A DNA stretch of 64,000 nt from Phaeosaccion multiseriatum (lineage: Eukaryota > Ochrophyta, other classes): assembly GCA_965112735.1 (NCBI GenBank), contig OZ218950.1:2170001-2234000 (forward strand), in the 5' to 3' direction. This document shows, piece after piece, positions 57,880 through 64,000 of the stretch. Made by a program: the position numbers and the translations under genes. Positions within the stretch are counted from its first letter, which is position 1, and each line of letters begins with the position of its first letter. A model generated the notes under the pieces. The model was not told where the DNA came from, did not search any database, and was given only the letters and a program-made list of their open reading frames with translations.

Positions 57880-60444
57880 ATGTACAACACATACTCTCAC
57901 GGGTATGGGGGACACAACATTTGGAGCCAGCAGAATAGCCGGACGAAGGCCGGAGGCTTGCAGCGAGACCAGGGAGGGTCTGGGCTCTACCCAAGTCCTT
58001 ACGTAAACAGGACAAAGCTCCGGAGCAAGCAGGGAAGCAGAAGGGGCCACAAGCGAAGTGGTCCAAGTGGGGTGGGTGGGGGCAGCGATGGACAGAGTGG
58101 ACAGCACGGGGGAGGGAGCGTGTCTTCAGATATTAGAGACAGCAGCCGAGGACACTTTCTGGCTGACATTAAGGGGGGTGCTGGGGGTGGGAGCAGCGGC
58201 AGCATTGCCAGTGGGGGCATAGGCGCGGGCGGGGGCGGCAGGATAAGCTACAAGGCGCGGGACCATGGAGCAGGATCTGAAAACGACGGCAGTAGAATAA
58301 ATGGAGGCTCCTCCTCCGGGAAGGGAGGTCAAGGTATGGCAGGGAGCGGGGTTGCCAAGGCTGCAGGACAGCAGCAGTATGGGGATGCCGACAGTACGCG
58401 GTTTCCGCTTTCGTCGCGGCGCGGCCAACGAGCGCTGGGGTCAGCATCGGGGGGAGTAGCGCACACCTTAGGTGGTGGGGCGGGGAACAATAGTGGCAGC
58501 AACAAGCCGCCAGCCGGGAGCAGCAGCAAGTGGGGCAACGGAGTCGGTGCGAGATCGAATGCCCCAACGGGTAGTATGGGAGACGGGGGCGGGGGAGGGC
58601 GGCTGAGGCAGAATCAACGCTCAGGGCAGCATCGCGTTCGATCCCACTCACACAGAAGAGGGGGCTCGGGTGAAGTGGATGCAGTAGGTAACGCTAGTCA
58701 GGGAAAGCTACCCTCCATTGGGGCTGGCGGAGGAGGCGGGGGGGGGGGAGGAGGAGGGGGAGGAGGAGGGGCTGGGGGGGAGCGAAATGAGGGCGGGGAT
58801 GGTGTTCCTCGGCACGCTGTGCAGCAAGGTGTGGGCATCGGACCGGGGAGTGGCCACGCGCTCGTGGTCACCGGGGAGACGGCAAGTCACACCGGTTGCT
58901 GTAGTATAGAAGGGCTAAAGCCAGGGCATGCCAACTGGGAGAATCAGGACAACTTTGTCATCCGCGAGAATGTACTCGCAGGCCGGGGTGACGGTAGCAG
59001 CAATAGCAGCAATGGCAGCAGCGGTAACAGCAGCAATGGCGCGGAGTTCTACTGTGTGTTGGACGGCCACGGAGAGGTGGGACACTTGGTCAGTCGGAGG
59101 TGTCGGGACACCGCTCCTCGCCTGCTCCTGGAGTACGGTTTCGATCTCGTGAGCGCGTGTTTGGCGATGCACGACGACTTGGCCGCTTCGAGCGTGGACT
59201 GCTCGTGCAGCGGGGCCACGTGCGTAATGTGCGTGATAAAGGGAAAGAAGATAACGGTGGCCAACCTGGGGGACAGCAGATGCGTTTTGGCTCGACAGGT
59301 ATGTGTGTGTGCTTGGATGTGTACGTGTGTATGTATGCCTGTGTGTGTGTGTGTGTGTTTGTGCGTGTGTGTGTATATGTGTGCGCGCGTGTTATGGGAT
59401 ATGTTGTTTTTCTTGCCTTGTTGCTGTGCTGGCGTGCTTGCTTTCCATGTGGGGGGATTGGTTGGTGCCAAGCTATCCACTTGGAAAGAGCGTAGAGAGC
59501 GAAGTCAGCCCCAAGGATGACGTTCTTGGTGGATAGTGAGGGATGACCTTCCTGGTGGATAGTGAGGGGTCAGCAGCGCGCTTTCGTGGTGGCTGTGAGG
59601 AACGGGGAGGGGGAGGGGAATGGGCCTCACCCCCTGGGGCGAGGGGGCACTGAGATGAGCACAGAAACGCAACCCCTTTACCACGGAACCTTTTTTTACC
59701 ACGGAGGGCTTGTTTTGCTTCAAAATCACCAATCATTGCGTCTGTCTCTTCCATTCCCTTTCCCTCTCCCTTCCCCCCGCTACCCTCTCCTCCTCCTCCT
59801 CCTTGTCGCACTTGTCGCACTTGTCGCACTTGTCGCACTTGTCGGCACAGGTGAACGGGTCTCTCCGAGCGATCGCTCTCTCCAACGATCACAAGCCGGA
59901 CCGCCCAGACGAGAGACAGCGTATTATGGCCATGGGCGGGCAGGTGGGCAGCAGGCATCTGGTAGTGGGTACCGGGCCCTCGGGACCCATTCGCATCCCC
60001 ATGGGTCCTTCGCGGGTATGGTATCAGGCCAGGGGAGACACCATGGGGCTGGCCATGAGCCGAAGCCTCGGTGACATGATTGCACACACTGCGGGGGTGT
60101 CTTCGCATGCTGAGATCATGGAGCATACCCTCGACGCCTCGGATCAGTTTCTCATCCTCGCCACAGATGGTATTTGGGATGTAACCGACATGAATCAGGC
60201 GGTGCAGATTGTGCAAGGATGCATATCTAGGAGCTCACCGAAGGGAGCGTGGGACCCTCGAGAAGCGGCCGCTCTGCTTGCACACACTGCGCGTAAGAGG
60301 TGGGAGAGCATGTCTGCTATGGTGGATGACATTACTGCCATTGTGGTGAAGCTGAATAGAGGAGGAGGGGGAGGGGGGGGGGGAGGCGGAGGAGGAGGGG
60401 GCGGAGCAGGAGGAGGAGGAGAAGGAGGGGGCCCGCGGATGTGA
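57880..60444 (+). CDS. PP2C-family (PPM) serine/threonine phosphatase
   Basis: Metal-dependent protein phosphatase. Exons 57880-59298 and 59851-60444; 670 residues. Residues 1-325 are Gly/Ser-rich and disordered. The catalytic domain carries the PPM motifs: ENQDNF (about 353), VLDGHGEVG (about 393), TVANLGDSRCVLAR (about 460), NDHKPDRPDERQRI, MSRSLGD, ILATDGIWD and VDDITAIVV. The metal-coordinating Asp residues of DGHG, the ATDG Asp and the final DD are present. The C-terminus is a run of over 20 Gly. An insert of Ser/Asn/Gly codons (58990-59040) sits just before the DGHG strand. The second Asp of the usual ENQD motif is intact, so activity is expected. Substrates cannot be inferred. Confidence 0.93.
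59299..59400 (+). repeat. GT-rich array starting at the PP2C splice donor
   Basis: The intron begins GTATGTGTGTGCTTGGATGT and stays GT-rich for about 90 bases. At its other end a 9-base unit CTTGTCGCA is repeated five times (about 59803-59845) just before the acceptor GGCACAG. Confidence 0.85.
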
Positions 60445-60820
60445 AGAGCAGACAATGCAAAAGCAAACGCATTATGTGGCATGGCTGCATGGGAGATTGA
60501 AGCGACCTGAGCGTCAGTCAACCATTCAGTCAGTCAACCAGCCAGTCAGTATGGAGATAGAGGGACGGAATGGATGGATGGTCTCGTTTGAGGCACACAC
60601 ACGAAGACCGACCGAGCGACAGACAGACGATCATAATATACTAGTCAGGCAAGATATAGGATGGGGCTAGGCAGGCCGGTGGCGTCGTAGGCTCCGACTA
60701 AGTAGACGCATACCTCAACAAAGATTTACTTCACGACCTTTAATTGCTTGCTTGACATGTGACGTAACCGCTTTTTTTTAAAAACACTTTGAAGAAGCCG
60801 CCTTCCTTCACAACCACAAC
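60445..60820. other. Convergent intergenic region, PP2C / ankyrin protein
   Basis: 376 bases. Holds a CAGTCAACCA duplication (about 60513-60545) and an A/T-rich stretch near 60720-60790. No gene seen. Confidence 0.6.
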
Positions 60821-62872
60821 TCACGCATCAGTCCTCGCTCTCTTTCGCGAGGGCTGTCCTTCGCGATCAGCCCCTTCTCCTCCTTCCCCCCCTCTGTCCG
60901 TCTCTTCCTGCAGCTCAAAGCCGTACTCGCTCATCAGAGCCTTCACCTCCCTCGACATGCTCTCCAGACAGAAGAAGTCCGCTGCCTGCAGGGCCTGCTT
61001 CGCTCTGACCTCGTCAAACAGCTTCGTGCGCTCCTTCCTCTTCCCACCACTGCTACTGCTACTGCTACTGCTGCTGCTGCCGCCTCCTGTGCCATCGCCA
61101 CCAATCTCCTGCCTTCCTTTGCCTCTCCTCCTCTTCCCTGCTGACCCTGGCCTTGTCGTCAGCAGCTCCTCCACGCTGCCCGTGGTGACGAACTTGACCA
61201 CAGCTTCAAAGCCCTCCTCGGTAAAGCCCACCCCATCACACTTCAGTTCCACCTCCTTCCTCTTGCCCTTGCCTTTGCCCGTTCCCTTCCCGCTGCCCAT
61301 GAAGCCGCGCTCGGCGGGGTCAAGTAAAGTGGAGAGAATGCCCGCTGGCGAGGAGCGGTCGCTGGTGCTCGGAGAACGTTCTCCTCCTCCTTCCCTGACC
61401 TTCTCCATGAGCTGCTCCACCAGAGGGATGCTCAAAGCGTACAGCTTCTCTCCCTTCGCACCGCTCACTTTGTCCACCAGTCGTACATCAACTTCCTCAC
61501 CGCTGCCGCCCAGCATGGAGTAATGTTCCGCTACGGTGTCGAATCTGTCCGCGACAGCATCTCGCTCCCCTCTGGCCTTGTTGAGAAACGAGGCAATGAC
61601 CCCACTGAAGCCGCTCTGTGCAGCCAAATCCAAGACCTTCGCGTCCACAGCAGCCCCCATCTTGAGGAGAAACATGGCCACCTCCTCGCGGTCCTCCTTG
61701 CTTCCTGCTTCAGTTTGGAAATCCTCCAGCGTCTTTGACATGTCTTCTTCATCAGGATGCATGCAGGCCATCAAAGGGCTTTGCTCGGTGTCCGTGAGAG
61801 CATCGATCTCAGCCCCTGCCTCCACCAGCAGATAGACATCCTCCATGCTGCCCAAAGCCGCGGCCATATGCAGGGGTGTCACTGCAGTTATGTCCTTCAC
61901 CTTGACAGACGCACCAGCCCATATGAGCTCGGCAACGATCTTCGCGTGACCCTTGGATACCGCCCCGAAGAGGGGTGTGCTACCATTATCATCAGCCAAG
62001 TCCAGGGACGCGCCACGGTGAATGAGATCCTTCGCACACGACAAATGTCCAAAGCAGCAAGCCCAAAAAAGCGGCGTCCTCATATCATCGCGTCTGGAAT
62101 CAAGCTGCAAACCTTCCTCTAGCAACAAGGGGATGCACTGCTCATTGCCATACTTTGCGGTGAGGTGTAGGAGGCTACTGCCAGTGTCCGTCTTGACGTT
62201 CACATCGGCGCCGCTCTTGAGCAGCAAAGGCAGGCTGTCCCTCCTCCCTCTCGCATCCCCATTCTCCCCCATGCATAAGACCTGGGCTGCCGTGCGATCT
62301 TCGCTGTTCTTCTCATTTGGGTCGGCCCTCGCCTTGAGCAGCAGCTTCACACACTCAGAGCTCCCGCAAGAGGCTGCGTCATGCAAGGCATATCTGCCTG
62401 CCACTGCCGCCCCGTGCCGCAGCAAGTACCACACGATGAGGGTGTGACCTCCATGAGCAGCACAAGCGAGAGAAGACCATGCATACTTGTCTTCCCCGTT
62501 GACATCTACACCCGCCTCCACCAGCCCCTTGACCAGGCCAAAGTTCCCCTCCCAAGCAGAGTCGTGCAGAGCATTTCCACTTTCAGAGACGTCCAAGCCG
62601 CACTTACGCAGCAGCCTGAAGCTATCCAGCATATTCAGGCCCCTCTCCTCCGAGCACCGTGCCTTCTTGCTCTTCTTGTCCATGTCGAGCAGGGCATCCA
62701 GGGGAGTGTAGCCCTTCTTCTTTGGGGTGTTGAGATCAACTGCAACCAAGACAACCTTGAGCAGGAGGAGGAGATGCTCTGTGCTGCTGCCCCAGCCTGC
62801 CGCCTCCCTCTCCTTGGCGCCCTCATACCACTCGTCAACATGAGCCGCAGTCTCTTCCCAATGTGGAGGCAT
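60821..62872 (-). CDS. Ankyrin-repeat protein with C-terminal BTB-like segment
   Basis: Single exon, 683 residues from ATG at 62872. Residues about 95-440 contain roughly ten ankyrin repeats, with motif fragments such as GNALHDSAWEGNFGLVKGLV, YALHDAASCGSSECVKLLL, SSLLHLTAKYGNEQCIPLLL, TPLFWACCFGHLSCAKDLI, TPLFGAVSKGHAKIVAEL and TPLHMAAALGSMEDVYLLV. After a linker rich in Lys/Gly, the C-terminal part (VGFTEEGFEAVVKFVTTGSVEEL ... ALQAADFFCLESMSREVKALM) resembles the second half of a BTB/POZ domain, interrupted by a Ser-rich low-complexity insert. BTB-ankyrin proteins often serve as cullin-3 substrate adaptors; that role is inference. An acceptor-like CAACCAG stands just upstream of the ATG, so an additional 5' exon (for example MSLNGFPLLKAAFELL, near 62943-62885) is possible. 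Confidence 0.85.
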   Translation of the reverse strand: MPPHWEETAAHVDEWYEGAKEREAAGWGSSTEHLLLLLKVVLVAVDLNTPKKKGYTPLDALLDMDKKSKKARCSEERGLNMLDSFRLLRKCGLDVSESGNALHDSAWEGNFGLVKGLVEAGVDVNGEDKYAWSSLACAAHGGHTLIVWYLLRHGAAVAGRYALHDAASCGSSECVKLLLKARADPNEKNSEDRTAAQVLCMGENGDARGRRDSLPLLLKSGADVNVKTDTGSSLLHLTAKYGNEQCIPLLLEEGLQLDSRRDDMRTPLFWACCFGHLSCAKDLIHRGASLDLADDNGSTPLFGAVSKGHAKIVAELIWAGASVKVKDITAVTPLHMAAALGSMEDVYLLVEAGAEIDALTDTEQSPLMACMHPDEEDMSKTLEDFQTEAGSKEDREEVAMFLLKMGAAVDAKVLDLAAQSGFSGVIASFLNKARGERDAVADRFDTVAEHYSMLGGSGEEVDVRLVDKVSGAKGEKLYALSIPLVEQLMEKVREGGGERSPSTSDRSSPAGILSTLLDPAERGFMGSGKGTGKGKGKRKEVELKCDGVGFTEEGFEAVVKFVTTGSVEELLTTRPGSAGKRRRGKGRQEIGGDGTGGGSSSSSSSSSSGGKRKERTKLFDEVRAKQALQAADFFCLESMSREVKALMSEYGFELQEETDRGGEGGEGADREGQPSRKRARTDA

Positions 62873-63197
62873 CCTGGTTGAAGGAGGGTTGTGTTGAGCA
62901 ATTCAAACGCCGCCTTGAGCAAAGGAAAGCCGTTGAGACTCAAAGCAAGAACGAAAGACGGAGAAAGAGGTCAGCGAGAGAGTGTGTGTGTTTGGGGGGG
63001 GGGGGGGGGTGCAGAGGGATAGAGAGAGAGGGTGTGGGGGGGGTGTAGAGGAGAGAGAGGAGGGAGTGAGTCGACCGCCGAGCGAGAGTGAGGTTTCCGG
63101 GCTCCCGATCACAGTTGGCTATGCCGAAGCACCAGCTTCTTCATGGCACTTGGGATCGATCGGGCTCGATCTTTTTTTCCCTATCCATACGAGTCGT
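62873..63197. promoter_or_regulatory. Divergent promoter region, ankyrin protein / SET protein
   Basis: 325 bases between opposed starts, with a G14 run near 62995 and GA-rich sequence to 63065. The ankyrin gene's possible extra 5' exon would occupy its left edge. Confidence 0.4.
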
Positions 63198-64000
63198 ATG
63201 GGGCTGGCAAATGGCGCCGTGTCCTTTTTCATGCTCTGCCTATGGTGCCACCTCTCCACTTGGGTTGCGTGCTTCGCATCACCCACGTCCTCGGTATCAC
63301 AGGCAACGGCGCCACCGGCACCACTTCGGCGGCCGAATGGCGGTCCGAATAGCGCCATTAATTCTCCTGGCGCAAAGCTGTTGCAGTGGTGCGAGGCGCA
63401 AGAGGGTGTGCAGACGAGTAAGCTGATGTGCGAGGACCACGAAGGGGAGGGTGTGGGTTTAGTGGCTGCCACGGCCTTGGCACAGCACGAATGCTTCCTC
63501 TCCTTCCCGCTTCGGATGTGCATCGCACCATCTGCATGGGAGGAAACGCAGCTCGGAAGGAGGCTGAAACTTGAAGGTTTGCTTTCGATGGAGGCGATTG
63601 AGAGAGGGAGTGAGGATGATCCGTGGTCCCTTTACCCTCTCTTTGGCAGAGGGGAGAGACAGCTATGCCTGTGGATGCTCTTGGCATCAAGGGAAGAAAG
63701 GGCAGAAGGAGCTCAAGGTGAGAGACACTTGCAAGATGGCACAACCGTTTCTTTTGCGTGTCACTCTGGGGGGGCGAACGGTCGATCAGGTCGTGTTTCA
63801 GATCTTCCTGCCGAGTCAACGTGGCTCCCTCCTTTCGGTTGGTGAATCTGTGTCTTCCCTCCATTGATGAACCTCCTCCTCCCTGTCTGACTCGTCTTCA
63901 AGCGCTGGACTTTCTGCAGCTGGGCGTTATGCAGGGTTCAAGGGCCGGGCTTGTTGACCGTGAATGCATCAATGAAGACCGAGAGGAGGAGGAGGAGGAG
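63198..64000 (+). CDS. SET-domain protein (Rubisco LSMT/SETD3-like), predicted plastid-targeted, 3' end cut by window
   Basis: Probable lysine methyltransferase. Exons read: 63198-63717, about 63802-63837 (36 bases) and 63903 onward, open at the window edge. The N-terminus is a signal-peptide-like segment (MGLANGAVSFFMLCLWCHLS) followed by VACFASP, an Cys-Phe-Ala-x-Pro junction like the ochrophyte plastid motif. The SET start is clear: LLQWCEAQEGVQTSKL, GVGLVAATALAQHECFLSFPLRMCI, then LWMLLASREERAEG, DLPAEST and FLQLGVMQGS, in the same order as in the SET domain of Rubisco large-subunit methyltransferase. The AdoMet-binding NH and catalytic Tyr motifs lie beyond the window, so activity cannot be judged. 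The short second exon's left boundary has two possible acceptors. Confidence 0.75.

Overview
This window is nuclear DNA from a eukaryote, most likely a photosynthetic stramenopile (ochrophyte alga: eustigmatophyte, brown alga, xanthophyte or a relative; the exact lineage cannot be settled from the sequence). Genes are broken by GT-AG introns packed with microsatellites. Three proteins (glutathionyl-hydroquinone reductase, CobW-type GTPase, SET protein) begin with a hydrophobic signal peptide followed by an Ala/Cys-Phe junction, the bipartite presequence of algae with a secondary red plastid. A mannitol 2-dehydrogenase also fits algae that store mannitol.

Layout: 1-4579 mannitol 2-dehydrogenase (+, 5' end possibly outside the window); 5585-5702 solitary 5S rRNA gene; 6310-13553 ribonucleotide reductase large subunit (+); 13823-14336 long inverted repeat of a coding fragment; 14839-17468 four-helix membrane protein of unknown role (+); 17871-21339 glutathionyl-hydroquinone reductase (-); 21667-30304 Strawberry notch-type helicase with a C-terminal PHD finger (+); 30846-36325 CobW/COG0523 metal-chaperone GTPase (-); 36518-40885 Sec7-PH ARF exchange factor (+); 41035-43104 COQ6-type monooxygenase (-); 43334-46492 MFS transporter (+); 48228-51980 transcription-type cyclin (-); 53199-54662 BCD1/ZNHIT6 zinc-finger protein (+); 54866-56965 unknown coiled-coil protein (-); 57880-60444 PP2C phosphatase (+); 60821-62872 ankyrin-repeat protein with a BTB-like tail (-); 63198-end SET-domain protein (+, cut by the window).

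The genes do not form one pathway. They are mostly housekeeping functions (dNTP supply, transcription, snoRNP assembly, vesicle traffic, ubiquinone synthesis, plastid metal and redox care). Two large-scale patterns stand out. From the membrane-protein gene onward, thirteen consecutive genes alternate strand without exception, giving six divergent and six convergent pairs. Many introns begin with a tandem repeat in register with the splice donor. I built the splice models by hand from frame, donor/acceptor dinucleotides and family similarity recalled from knowledge; in every gene complete in the window the summed exon lengths are divisible by three. No computation or database search was done.
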